From: Panagrolaimus kolymaensis
Taxonomy: Eukaryota > Nematoda > Chromadorea > Rhabditida > Panagrolaimidae
Length of the DNA: 64,000 bases
NCBI GenBank assembly: GCA_028622995.1
Contig: JAJQJQ010000023.1
Location: 3,162,001-3,226,000, forward strand
Reading direction: 5' to 3'
The notes under the pieces: generated by a model
What the model was told of the DNA's origin: nothing
Seen by the model: the letters and a program-made list of their open reading frames with translations, nothing else
Databases searched by the model: none
Program-made: the position numbers and the translations under genes
In this document: positions 48,935 to 59,972 of the stretch, in pieces
How the letters are laid out: each line of letters opens with the position of its first letter
Numbering within the stretch: the stretch's first letter is position 1

Positions 48935-50144
48935 TTTTTTCTTTTTTCTTTTTTTGTGCCTCCTTCCTTTGCTTAGTTTTTTTTCTGGTTGTTGGTAGTG
49001 TGTTTAGTTGAAAAGTCTTCAGATGGATTAGACAAGGCTGCTTAAAACCAAATATATGCGGATGAAGGGCCTTTCTAAAGAATTTTTAGAATAAAATAAA
49101 ATAAAAATAACACTGACACAAATAAGAGTCAATTTCGGTGAAAATGAAAAGCAAACGACGCGAAACAACTTAATGTTGCCAAGAGCAAGCCTCTCTCACA
49201 CACATCTAATCTAAAGATGGAAGAGTCAAAGAAAGGAAGAAAAAAAGACAATCACGCAAACTTGCGTCAACTAACATTTAATTTTTTCTCTTTCAATTTT
49301 TTTTTATAAAAAAACAAAGCAAAACCATTGTTTTTCAGAAGAATAACTTTTCGACACCAAAAAAAAGAAAAATGAAAAACAAAGAATTGTATTTTTTGAC
49401 ATACATTTCTAAAAAAAAAATTACTTTTGGCAAATTAATGGAAACTCAAAACTTTTTGAGAAAAAAAAATATTAAAGTAAATATTGGTTGGGACTTTTTA
49501 GTTTTTCACATTTACGCAAACATCAAAAAAGAATGACCATTGTTATTATTATTTTTTTGGAGATGAAAAAGCTGCTGCTACTACGAAGAAGAAGAAGAAA
49601 AAAAAGTGAAAGGCAAAGTCTGTTTCTTTTTTGATTCACAATTCCAGAAAAACATAAATAAAAGTGGTGAAAGAAAAAGAAAAACGGAAATCGAACCAAA
49701 AGTGCCATTTTATAAAATGAAATATTTGTTTAAAAAACTTTTTTGGGTGTCAAAAAACAAATCGTTTTTAATTTACTTGAAAGTAATAAAATAAAGTGAA
49801 GGAGATAAAGAAAGTTGTGGAGGAAGAAGATGTTAAAGATTAGAGTTAATGACCGTACAAAATCGTAATTTTTCTTTATTTGTAAAAGAAAAAAATGAGA
49901 AAGAAAATATTATTTGTTTTCTTTGTATAATTTAATAAAGTTAATGAATTTCATGGTATGAAAGTTCGGAGTATGGTGAGTCACAAATTAATTCATTGTA
50001 AAGTTTACTCAAAGCAAAAATAAGTAAGTATAATTCTAAATTATTCTAAGAAAAAAGGACAATTGAATACAAAAACATCGACTTAATAATAATACCATTT
50101 CCTCCCTTAAAACGATTTGCATTAAAAATAAAAATAAAACCTAC

Positions 50145-51589
50145 GATTCATTCCTCTTGCATTTCCATTATCTTCAATATCACAATTTCTTACAACGTCA
50201 TCATCTTCATCACTGCTGCATGATGAATCAAGAATATCGGTTTCAGGTACATGCATCCTAGTTCCAGATGTAGCTCCAATTGCAGATGATGGAGCTGGTG
50301 GAGGAACATCATGCTGTTGATTCTCCGCTTTTGCAGATAATATAACATCTGAACCACTTTCAACTAAATGATAATCAGGTTCTTGTCTTTCGGCTTCAAT
50401 TTCAGGATCTTCTGGTAAACCAGAACTTTCTATTTCTGGTACAATATTTTCAGAAATATGATTACGATCATGGTGACGATGATTGGGATGTTGGTGATTT
50501 TGATTTTGATGATTATGACCAGATGATGAATGTGGAGGATGATGCCGAGCAGGCATTGGTAATCGATAATTATATGTTTGATTTGGTAAATTAATTGAAT
50601 GGGATGTTGGTAATGAACCACCTCGCGTGGTCACAGGAAAAGGCTTTGATGCTGATGGAGTGGATGCTGTTGAATGACCGCTATCCTTAAAAATTTTAAT
50701 ATATAAAATTATGAAAAAAAGCAATAAACAATATTTTATTTTTCCGCAAAAAAAAACGGTGAATGAGTCATTTTTTTGGATTGATTGTAAAATTTTCTCT
50801 GATTTTTTTTCAAGGGAATATAATAGAAGGCAATTTAATAACTAAAATATATATACTTCCGTAAAAAACCGAACGTTAATCAATATTTATTTTTTAAACT
50901 CATTCAACTCGCTTTAGAATATATATAAAATATACGAACCTGAACAACTCCGTATTGAGCAACTAATTGAATTCCGGCAGATGGTTCGTATAAACCAGGT
51001 GAATTTCTTCGACGCAAACTTTCACCAAATGGGGTTGCTCTTAAATTTTGTGATGGGTGTGGATGATGATTATTATTATGCTGAGGCTTTTCACGAGCGC
51101 CTGAAACATTTGGTTTTTTTTAAATAAAATCAATTTTCAAAAAAATTTAAGAAAAAAAAATCGAAAAAATGCATATGTTAGAAAATTTTGTTAGCTTTTT
51201 TAAGTTAATCCCTTTAGAAAAAGTTAGAACAAAAGCATTAAAGCTGTGTGATTATTATTTATTTTAGCGACAAGCAGAAAAAGCTCCCCACCATCAAATC
51301 GTCGATGATGTTCAGCGAGGGAAATCCCATGATGGCGAGGATTTGGATGTTGCTGTTGATGAGGAAGAATGTGAGGAAGAAACGATGCACCCGGAACAAT
51401 TTTACGTTCAACTTGATTTGAATGAATTCGAAATCGATCTTCGGCATTCAATTTTGGAATCGAATTATTTTTTGATGCTATTTTGGGTGAAGGAATTCGT
51501 TCGATGGGAATATTTCTTATCCTTTGAACACGCGGCAAAGAATCCACTGGTTGATAATCTTTCATAGTTTTATTTTTTGATAATAACAA
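50145..51589 (-). CDS. Further upstream exons, probably of the TBC gene
   Basis: Exons 51589 (or Met at 51565)-51292, 51100-50940 and 50685-50145 splice in phases 1 and 0 to about 333 codons of disordered sequence. Features are His/Asn/Pro-rich tracts (HHPPHSSSGHNHQNQNHQHP), a motif SLRRRNSPGLYEPSAGIQLV, and an acidic cluster SSCSSDEDDDVV. The last exon can end at C|GTAGGT in phase 1, again matching the TBC exon 42973. It may instead belong to a separate gene, but I find no other downstream exon of fitting phase. No known domain. Confidence 0.55.
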
Positions 51590-52675
51590 CTAACAAGAAA
51601 AATGTGCAAAGAAAATATTTAAGGAAGGACAAAAAAAAGTGTTGGACTTTTTTTGTTACGTGAAAGTTAATTGTTGCAACATCGATCAATTTTAATTGGT
51701 TGTGGTTGTGGTTGTTGTTGACAAATAAACAGCTCCCGTACACTATATTAGATGATTGTAATGAGAGAGATCGAATAAGTAATTTAAATTAGTACCACAT
51801 TAAATCGATCGCGAACATTTTTGTTAGTATGGGCGATGAATTATCGGGAAAAGGAATTAAATGCAGGAGAAAAAGAAGTGTTTTTGATTTGTTATAAAAA
51901 TGATGAGACAGATCAACACACACACGCAATTTTTCATGTGCGTACATTCAAAGCGAGGACACCATAAAGCAAAAAGCAACAAAAAAAGGTATGTAATTAC
52001 GTTTCAATGTTTATATCAAATTTCACGTTCAATTTTAAAATTCAACAATAATTAATAGTCTCGTTTTTTAAATGAACAATATATTCAAGGAATGCGTCGT
52101 TTTACAATTGAGCATTCGAAAGCCGCATTCTTTTTTTCATCATCCATATTTTTTAGATTAAAAAAATTCTTTCTATCTTTTATCCACTTTTTTCAGTTTG
52201 CAAGGATGAGAAAGAAAACAACAAAATTTGGTTCCCAAAAAAAGCCCATTTTTTGACAAAAAAATGAAAAGAAAAACCAATGCTTTGCCTCTCATAAAAC
52301 CTCTCAAGAAAGTGTGTTTTTCTATAAAAATTCCAATAAGCATGCAGCAACGCATAAAACAAAATTGAAGTTGCCACACAATCGCTTTTGCCCCGGAAGT
52401 CAAGGAAGCTTTTTGAAACGCCTTTAGGCAACAAAAAAAAAATAAAGAACTCGAAAAAGAATATTTTTTTCTCCACAAAATATTTCAGTTGGAAGACTTG
52501 GAAGATTTTATTTGAGTTTTCGTTTAGAGAATCCTACTTACTTATATCGTTGAAAAATGTCTCTTCAACTTTGATAAAATATTAGCAGAACAAAACTTTA
52601 TTTTTCATAAATCTTTTATGCATTTCGCGGCTATCATATTTTATATATATTTTTAATGATAAAATAAATTAATTT
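51590..52675. other. Divergent intergenic region
   Basis: This region separates the 5' end of the TBC gene (-) from the DUF5522-type gene (+). It contains a (TTG/GTG)n-like run near 51700 and a TATATATTT patch near 52640. No gene supported; frames at 52.2-52.5 kb are Phe/Lys-rich chance frames. Confidence 0.4.
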
Positions 52676-52805
52676 TAGGTGAATTAAACCATTTAATAAC
52701 TAAAAATGATGAGTTCCATTGTAAACAAGCTAACTTCATCAGCAACATGCTCCTATGTTTCTAAGATGTTTGCATCTGGTCGATGGTATCCACAACCAAC
52801 GTAAT
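52676..52805 (+). repeat. Direct repeat copy 1 (presequence exon plus leader)
   Basis: About 130 nt, from the TTTTAG acceptor-like leader through the exon donor, recur almost unchanged at 53591-53721. Within the 95-nt exon only a handful of bases differ. Immediately outside, the two flanks do not match. Confidence 0.9.
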
Positions 52806-53406
52806 TTTTTAATAATTTTATTATGAGGTTTATTTGCCCTGGAATGTGCTAGATTTTTTTCTCCAAATGTTTTTAAATGGTAAATTTTTATTTACTTAGA
52901 TCGCATGTTTCAGGTTATTACGCTCTTATTCCACAGCCGAAAATTCCAATTCTGATGCTTTAGCCCCATCGAATTCTTCAATTACTGTTAATAAGCCAAC
53001 TCCCGAAGAACTTGGACTTCAAAAAGAAAATGCATTCCCAGTTTTTGCAAAACCTCGAGGGAATGGAAAAAAAATGTTTGGTCTTGTCCCTTGGAAAAAC
53101 AATGAAATGCTTTCTTATTATGTACTCTTTGAAGAGTCAATGAAAATTGCTGAAGCTAAATGGTGGGATTATGATCCAATGACAAAAGATGAAAGAGCCA
53201 TTTACATAGCACATTTGAAAGCTGTTAAAAATCGAAAATTAAGCTACATTGATCCTAAAACCAATTTCTCTGTTATGACAGTTTCCCAACTTCTTTACAA
53301 TGAAAAATGTTGTGGAAATGGATGTAGGCATTGCCCATACGGTTTAGAAAATGCATCAGTAGATGTTAAAAGATTTAAGAAGTGGAATGGGTCTTTTTAT
53401 GTTTAA
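52706..53406 (+). CDS. DUF5522-type Cys-rich protein with mitochondrial-like leader
   Basis: Exons 52706-52800 and 52914-53406 (phase 2) give about 195 aa. The first exon encodes MMSSIVNKLTSSATCSYVSK plus an Arg/Trp segment, a probable mitochondrial presequence. It is nearly identical to that of mrpl-14, 0.9 kb downstream. The C-terminal part carries the family signature CCGNGCRHCPY after an SYIDPKTNFSVMTVSQLL block. The four clustered Cys plus His suggest metal binding (known family feature; biochemical role unknown). A TTTTAG followed by GTGAATTAAACC about 28 nt upstream of the ATG could be a trans-splice acceptor. Located just upstream and co-directional with mrpl-14 (216 nt gap), so co-transcription is possible. 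Confidence 0.82.
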
Positions 53407-53590
53407 TTGTATTTATTTTCTTTGTTTGTTTTTTGATAGAAATAAAAATAGGTTTTTTTTAAATATTATCCCATCGCGAAAAATATATGCATATGAATGT
53501 GTTTTTTCTTTTATTTGTGATATATTAAACTTTTAAATCTTTCGCCTTTAATAGATACATTTTTTTAGTAATAAACTAATTTAATTAATT

Positions 53591-53721
53591 TTAGGTGAAT
53601 TAAATCATTTAATAACGAAAAATGTTGAGTTCCATTGTAAACAAGCTAACTTCATCAGCAACATGCTCCTTTGTTTCTAAGATGTTTGCATCTGGTCGAT
53701 GGTATCCACAACCTGCGTAGG
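53591..53721 (+). repeat. Direct repeat copy 2 (presequence exon plus leader)
   Basis: This is the partner of 52676-52805, with the same leader, same exon 1 length (95 nt) and same donor position. It provides the first exon of mrpl-14. Confidence 0.9.
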
Positions 53722-54293
53722 TTTTTTTAAAATTAATTTTATAAAGTGTACTTATTGTTTTGTTTTTTCAGATACGAGAGTAAGTCTTTGGAAAAAACGA
53801 GATTCTTTTAAAACTTTACTTCAGTGTCGATCCATCGCTCAAGACCACCTTGTCCAGGTATTCATAGAAGAACGAGATTGCTGGTGGTAGATAATTCTGC
53901 TCTTGGTAAAGAAGCTAACAACAGTGGTAAATTGGCTTACTGCATTCATGTATATAAACAAGGAAAAAGAAAGAAGCATATGCCACATGCAACATTGGGA
54001 GACAAAGTTTTGGTTGCAATTCGTGGAGAAATGAAGAAAGGTTTTATTGTTGGAGCTAATACTCATGTATTTCATCGCAAACATGGTGTACCGTCAACTG
54101 ATACAAACAATATCGTACTTTTGGTAAGATTTAATATTATTCATACTGTTATTAAAACGTTAATGAATTTTAGGATGATGAAGGAAATCCACTTGGTAAC
54201 AGAGTTCTAGCTCCAATTCCTGCAAAACTTTTGGATAAACGTGATCATGGTCAATTTGCTAAAGTACTTGCACTTGCAAACAAATATTTTTAA
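53622..54293 (+). CDS. mrpl-14: Mitochondrial ribosomal protein L14 (uL14m)
   Basis: Exons 53622-53716, 53772-53779, 53825-54123 and 54174-54293 give about 173 aa. The second exon is only 8 nt, bounded by TTTTTTCAG and GTAAGT. It is required because exon 1 ends in phase 2 and exon 3 opens in phase 1, whereas reading straight on hits TAA. The uL14 core is clear: RRTRLLVVDNSALG, CIHVYKQGKRKK, GDKVLVAIRGEMKKGFIVGA, STDTNNIVLLDDEGNPLGNR and the C-terminal FAKVLALANKYF. It binds the large mitoribosomal subunit near the factor-binding face. The leader MLSSIVNKLTSSATCSFVSK matches that of the upstream gene. It is convergent with the BRF1 copy, 61 nt apart. Confidence 0.92.
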
Positions 54294-54354
54294 TTATGTT
54301 TATTTAACAATTTATGATAGGTTTTAATAAAAAGACAAAAAACAAAACAAAGAT

Positions 54355-56381
54355 TTAAACAATTTTTTCATCATCAATGTCTGTTAAAACATCGTAATTA
54401 ATTTTAGTTGAAAGCTTTTTTTCTTTGATAACTTGAAGCATAGCATCCTGGTGATCTTTGGCGATAATTGCTTCTTTTTTCTTGATAATTGGTCTCTTCT
54501 TCCGGGTTGGATCATTTTTCTTCCTTTCATCTTCTTCCAGTCTTTCTTTTCTTCTAAAATTAAAAAGCATTAGTAGTTGTAATAAATTAGATTATAAACT
54601 CCAAGAAGCATTATTAATATGCTAAAATACGAATACTAAATACAACTTACTTTTTTTCCATTTCTTCAACATGGAGTCCATTGCGTTTTATCCACAATTT
54701 TTTCTTCAAAGTAGCTTCGTTTTCTGATAGGATATAATAATCAATTTCACCATCATCAATGTCTAAAAATAGAATCTTTTAAACTTGAAAATTATTTAAA
54801 AATCAAACCTCCGAAATCATTATCGTCAACAATAATTTCTTCATCAATCGATTGTTTATCGCTAAATGCATGATTAGTCTTTCGAATACCCAGCGATTCA
54901 AGAGTAGGGCCATATGACATTTCACTTTTTGTTTCAAAATCGTAATCATAGTCATCGTCAAATGTGGCGTCATAAACAGTATCAACAATATCAGAACGCA
55001 AAACATTGCCGCTTTCGAAATCAAGTTCTAGCACTTCTTCCACAACAGATGTATCAATTGCTGTTTCTGCTAATGTCTTTTTCATTTTATGCTTTAATGC
55101 ATCATCGATTTCTTTTTGAACAGAAGGAACTTCATTCGTTGCAACATCGGCTTGTTGTTGTTCAAGTAAAAGCCGTTCTTCTCGGGCTCTTCGACGAGCT
55201 TCTTGAAAAGCTGGTGGATCTTCACTATGTTCTAAATCAATATTTGAAAATTCATCGACGGTAAGATTTCCTGAAGGAGTACAAGCAAATTCATCCAGCC
55301 TTTTTCTAACAACAGTATCACTAATATGTACCACTCGAACGATATCGCTAACAGTTCGATTAAATCCATAAGCACGAGAAGCTATCAGTAGAGCAGCGCC
55401 ACAAATTCCTGTTGGTCGTCGTCCAGTAGCCATCCAATCTCTTTTCATTCTTTGAACGATTCGTGTTGCAAGTGTAACAACTTCTTTTTGTTTATCATTG
55501 AATTCAAGCATAATTGCAAATCGTAAAACATATAAGCATGGATCAGTTGTTGGTAAATGAATTTTCAGCAGCCTTGTCAAGTGATTCAGAGTTCGTCCAA
55601 GTTCATATACATTGACCTAAAGCAAGAATTTAAAAAAAGATTCATAATTTAAAATAACAAACCTGAGTAACATCGCTGAAATCCAACAATAAATGCGAAG
55701 TATTTTCTAATCGACAGGTCATATACAAGCATGAAGCAACAACATAAGGCCTTGGACGTCCTCGAGTAAAATTCCTTGAAACACACATTTTAAAGAAATT
55801 AAATGCGGTATCAATGCAATGTTGATTAATTCGAAGTTGACTTGCAATCTGAAATTTTTGAATAAATATTTTAACAAAAACAAAATACCTTACCTCTTGA
55901 ATAAGTTTACGGCCTCTTTGGTAAGTAACTTCTCTTGATTCTGTTTTGTTTAATCCAGGAACACCAAGAAGTCCAGTCTGTTGAACACGATCGTGACTAA
56001 CGAATTGACCTAAAACGGAAAATCAGCAAATAAAAATTAATTTTTATGTTGTATTTAATAATTCTTCAAATCCCCTATATTTAGACTCAATCGATGAATG
56101 GAAGAAAAATGTCACAATTGATTCAATTCTTGAAGGTTGGATCCCTAGTTCCAATGCACAAAACAATAGGACAAAAAATTTAAAAGGTTTTATAGCCATG
56201 TCACTTAGAGAAGAAAATGCTTACCAATAACATCATGACCACCAGATCTTTCTTGAAATTGTACTTCAGAAACAATTATTTCTTGTTCCAGAACGCTACC
56301 ACAATTCGTACAAACAACGTCAGCTCGAGATGCATCTTCTTCAATATCTGATGATGAACAAAAAGGACATGTTCGGCCCAT
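54355..56381 (-). CDS. brf-1: TFIIIB subunit BRF1, copy A (C-terminally short)
   Basis: Exons 56381-56225, 56009-55894, 55848-55663, 55616-54809, 54762-54651 and 54553-54355 give about 525 aa. The N-terminal zinc ribbon is CPFC...CTNC. Two cyclin folds follow, with [20 protein letters not shown] and the TFIIB-like [20 protein letters not shown]. An acidic linker then precedes the conserved BRF homology block [23 protein letters not shown]1 bridges TFIIIC, TBP and Bdp1 to place RNA polymerase III at tRNA and 5S genes. The protein stops at [10 protein letters not shown]. Copy B continues about 220 residues beyond the same point, so this copy has lost the Pro/Lys-rich tail. The gene is otherwise intact, without stops or frame errors. 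Confidence 0.92.
56030..56230 (+). other. Protein-like open frame inside BRF1-A intron 1
   Basis: On the plus strand, antisense to BRF1-A, a frame of about 66 codons runs from an AATCAG acceptor-like site to TAA at 56228-56230. It includes [15 protein letters not shown] and [19 protein letters not shown]. It has two Trp and balanced composition, unlike chance frames here, but no ATG at its start. It may be an exon or relic of another gene. I recognise no family. Confidence 0.35.
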
Positions 56382-57322
56382 TTTTAAATTAGAGTTTTCA
56401 GGTACTTAATCTATAAAAAATAAAGCATTAATGAAAAGCTTTTAATTCAATTTTGACAAATGTTTTTCCGTTAAAAAAAGTCATCGGAGAGAAAAACTCG
56501 TTGTAAGAGATAGACGCTTTTTTTAGGGCTTTTTTATTTCGCGCAAAATTAAACAAAGGGTTGAAGCGTTTAAATTACACTTGCTTTATAATTTTATTGA
56601 GAAAAAAATTAAGTAAATGCTCTTTTGAAGCTTTGATAAAAAAGATATTTCTTCCATGTTTATTATTTGCTAGCTTTCGCATTTCGCGTTTCTTATTTCT
56701 TCATCTTTTAGTCGTTTCAATTCACTAAATGCTTACTGTATTTTGAAGGATATCAATCAATGAGATATTACCCAAAATTTTTACTTAATACATTATGAAA
56801 TTATAAAAGGACTTTATGAAAAAAGGAAAGATAATTCCAAGATCGAATATTCCAAAATATTTAAATTTGTCCCTAAATCATACTGTCATGGCAAAATGTC
56901 TGAATAAACTTTGTGTATATTTGCTTTCAAAATTAATTTTTTGTTTGCTTGTTTCATTCATGCTTAATCCCATTAAATAAAATTACGTGTATTTGAAATC
57001 GTGTTTATTAATATTGTTTTGTTGCAAAAAAAAGTACAAAGAACGAAGTCAGAGATGGAGAAAATAACAGCGCTCTTGCATAAACCTTTCCTTTTCCCCC
57101 ACTAAAAGATAGGCGTTCTCCGATTTTTTGTTGTTAAAAAAAACAAACATTGCAATGGGATGGCCATTTTTTGGAAAAATGCAAAAAAAGAAAACAACAA
57201 TATGTATTTTGCTTTCTTCTCTTTAGAAAAAGTCGTTTATAACTTTTGCGCGTTTTTTTTGTTTATCATTATTTTACTGCCGTTTACACATTTTTTAACA
57301 TTTTTTATTATTTCAGCTAACA
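56382..57322. other. Divergent promoter region of brf-1 copy A and sod-2
   Basis: Both genes start outward from this 0.94 kb. No coding signal is seen. A TTTATTATTTCAG acceptor lies 7 nt before the sod-2 ATG, suggesting a trans-spliced leader or a 5'-UTR intron. Confidence 0.45.
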
Positions 57323-58025
57323 ATGCAATTAATGAAAGCTCTTCGTCCTGTTTCATCTGTTGGCCGTCAAGCTATCCGTTCTAAACATACTCTGCCTGAT
57401 CTTCCATATGACTACAATGCACTTGAACCTGTTATTTCGGCTGAAATTATGCAACTTCATCACTCAAAACATCATGCAACTTATGTTAACAATTTAAATC
57501 AAGCTGAAGAAAAGAGTCTTGAAGCTATTTCCAAAGGTGATATTCGTGCTGCAATTCAATTGTCACCTGGTCTCAAATTTAATGGTGGCGGACACATTAA
57601 TCATACAATCTTTTGGACAAACCTTTCTCCTCATGGTGGTGAACCAACTGGTGAACTTTTAAACCAAATTAAAGCTGATTTTGGTTCGCTTGAAAATCTT
57701 CAAAAACAACTTTCAACTGCTTCCATTGGTGTTCAAGGATCTGGATGGGGATGGCTTGGTTATTGCAAAAATCAAAAGAAGCTCAAAATTACTACTTGCG
57801 CAAATCAAGACCCTCTTGAATCTACCACTGGACTTGTTCCACTTTTTGGGTATGCTTTATCATTCATTTCATTTTTGTAAATTGCTGTTTTTTAGTATTG
57901 ACGTCTGGGAACATGCTTACTATTTACAATACAAGAATGTTCGACCTGATTATGTTCATGCTATTTGGAAGATTGCTAACTGGAAGAACATTGATGAACG
58001 CTATCACAGTGCTCGACAACATTAA
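57323..58025 (+). CDS. sod-2: Manganese superoxide dismutase, mitochondrial
   Basis: Exons 57323-57849 and 57896-58025 (phase 2) give 218 aa, the usual MnSOD precursor length. [20 protein letters not shown] is an Arg/Ser-rich mitochondrial leader, and the mature protein starts at [19 protein letters not shown]. Metal ligands are visible: His in [13 protein letters not shown], His in [11 protein letters not shown], and Asp/His in [21 protein letters not shown] and the terminal [17 protein letters not shown] also fit. The enzyme dismutates superoxide in the mitochondrial matrix. It is homologous to both sod-2 and sod-3 of C. elegans, so the symbol marks the family, not exact orthology. It lies between the two BRF1 copies. 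Confidence 0.95.
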
Positions 58026-58199
58026 AGCTGTTGTTTATCTTTCTTTAGGGAAATCTGTATAATTTTATTTCTATTGTATTGTATTAAATTTGTTGTTTAT
58101 TATTTACAATAATGGTTTAATTTTCAAATAAGTACGGTGTTTACCTAATGTCGGTTTTTAATAAACTATTTTATTTATTCTAAAAAGTGTTTGATGATG

Positions 58200-58780
58200 G
58201 ACAAAGTGTTATTAGAATATGAAGAAATGTTAGGTCCTAGAATCAGTGCACTTAGATTCCAACTTTCATTGTGTGTGGTATGAATTAAATGCTATCATTA
58301 TCAACAGATTTATTATACACAAGAAATACAACGATAGCTAATACTATAGCATATTATTATATCAATCGGCTGTACAGGCTTACTTGTATCGCAATATAAA
58401 GATGATCAATGGAAATAATATGCACGACCAGTGCTTTCTATCGTCAGCCATCGACAATCGAGTGAGAGTTCTGGGTGGTTTATATAGGATTGGACGAGCA
58501 TTTGAAGACGGATATGCAATAATCCCCAATAGCAATATGGATGGTTGCTTGGCTCTCATACTTGGTCATGGAAGACAATAAAGTGGATTGTTGCTTAGAC
58601 TTGGTTACCTCCTCTTAGTAATTAGTAAAGTGGATTGTTACTTGTGGACCAATGCGAAATAAAGTGATTGTCTGAAGTGAGTTATGCCCAGTGCCGCCGG
58701 TGATAAGACTAGCCTTTGAGCGTGGTGTATTGTATTTGCAATTTCCCCAAAGGAAGGTTGCTTTAGAATGAAATTGAGGA
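58200..58780. other. Compositionally distinct stretch with short repeats
   Basis: This part is visibly richer in G and C than its surroundings. AAAGTGGATTGTT(G/A)CTT occurs twice (near 58579 and 58628), with a shorter AAAGTGATTGTC copy near 58664. A 65-codon plus-strand frame (58384-58581) covers part of it but has no family features. A non-coding RNA, a transposon remnant or a gene relic are all possible. Confidence 0.35.
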
Positions 58781-58936
58781 GTATTGGTTAAAGATTAATA
58801 AACTTTTTGCAAGAATTTTTTTATAAAAAACGAAAATGCAGAAACCATGTATAAAAATTATACTACGTACAAAAAGGTGTCAGTAACATATTTAAGAATT
58901 GAATAAAACAGAAAGCACATTGAAAAATATATTGAT

Positions 58937-59372
58937 CTAAGTGGTACTTCCAGTCCATGTACTCATTTGACTAATCGAAATTCTTTGAGATTCTCTACCA
59001 GAAAACGCGCTTCCATGTTGAGTTTTTTTAAATCGTTTACCAGGAATTGTAGTACGAATTGTTGCAGTCATTTTGATATCGTTTTGCGAAGAACCATTTG
59101 GTGATGAAGGCATTGATGCTGACGTTAATTTTATTTGTTTTACATCTCTTGAGGTTTCACCGAGATCATTATCCAGACCAGCTTGATTTTGTTTTCTCTT
59201 CTTTACATTACGCTGAAAAAGAACAAAATTAAAGGATATCAAAACGAAAATGAATCTTGTAAATAACTACGTTGAAGAAACAATCAGATAAACATACCTT
59301 GATTATGCCATTTGACTTTTTATTAGGTGGTTCAGTATCAGATGTGTCATCGTTCTTTCTTTTATTGGCCAT
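58937..59372 (-). CDS. Unrecognised basic protein, short paralogue
   Basis: Two exons (59372-59298 and 59212-58937) give 116 aa starting MANKRKNDDTSDTEPPNKK, a Lys-rich nuclear-localisation-like start. The C-terminal ~85 residues are paralogous to the end of the gene at 60952-59973. Shared pieces are KRxQNQAGLD, LGETxRxVKQIKL, ATIRTxIPGKRFKK, and the almost invariant GSAFSGRESQRISISQMSTW tail. The 3' flanks are also alike (the stop context and preceding ATATTGATCTAAGTGG). No known domain. A nuclear role is inferred only from composition. Confidence 0.72.
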
Positions 59373-59972
59373 AATTTGAGTTAACAATTATAATTATTAA
59401 AATTATGAAATCAATCTTTTCTTTGTTTGAATTTTTGATTTTGAAAAACGCCGAAAATAAAAAGTTGGAAGCTTCGATAATCGTTTCAAGATATAAAAAA
59501 AACGTGGGAGACATTGTTGGATGTTTGAACTTACCTAAACATTTGCGTTCATCGAGCATCAAGCATGTATCATTACCGTTTTGATTATATTAAAGTACGT
59601 TTAAAGAAAAATGTTTTTGTTCTTCTTCGCCTTTTCTTTATTTTATAAAGATGTTGATTGCCTCACTTTTAACGTTCTCATATAACACAAAACTTTTTTC
59701 AAAAAAGTATTAAAGAGTAAATAAAAGTATTATAAAATGTATGTATGGGTTTGTAAGAGTATGATTATATGGATGAAAAACTTTTACTACGCCAACCTAA
59801 CTCATTGCAAGATTTATAAATAATATTATGAAGAAAAAAAAGGAAATGCAGAAAAAAACATAAGATGTAAGATGTGTACCACCAATAAAATAAAGTGGTT
59901 TAAATATAAAAATTTCACGGGGATAAATTCTGAGCTTTTTCAGAATGGAAAGCATAATAAAAACATATTGAT

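Noticed and set aside
52173..52585. Frames on both strands of about 65-100 codons
   Set aside because: Phe/Lys/Ser-rich, mutually overlapping, with no family features; probably intergenic.
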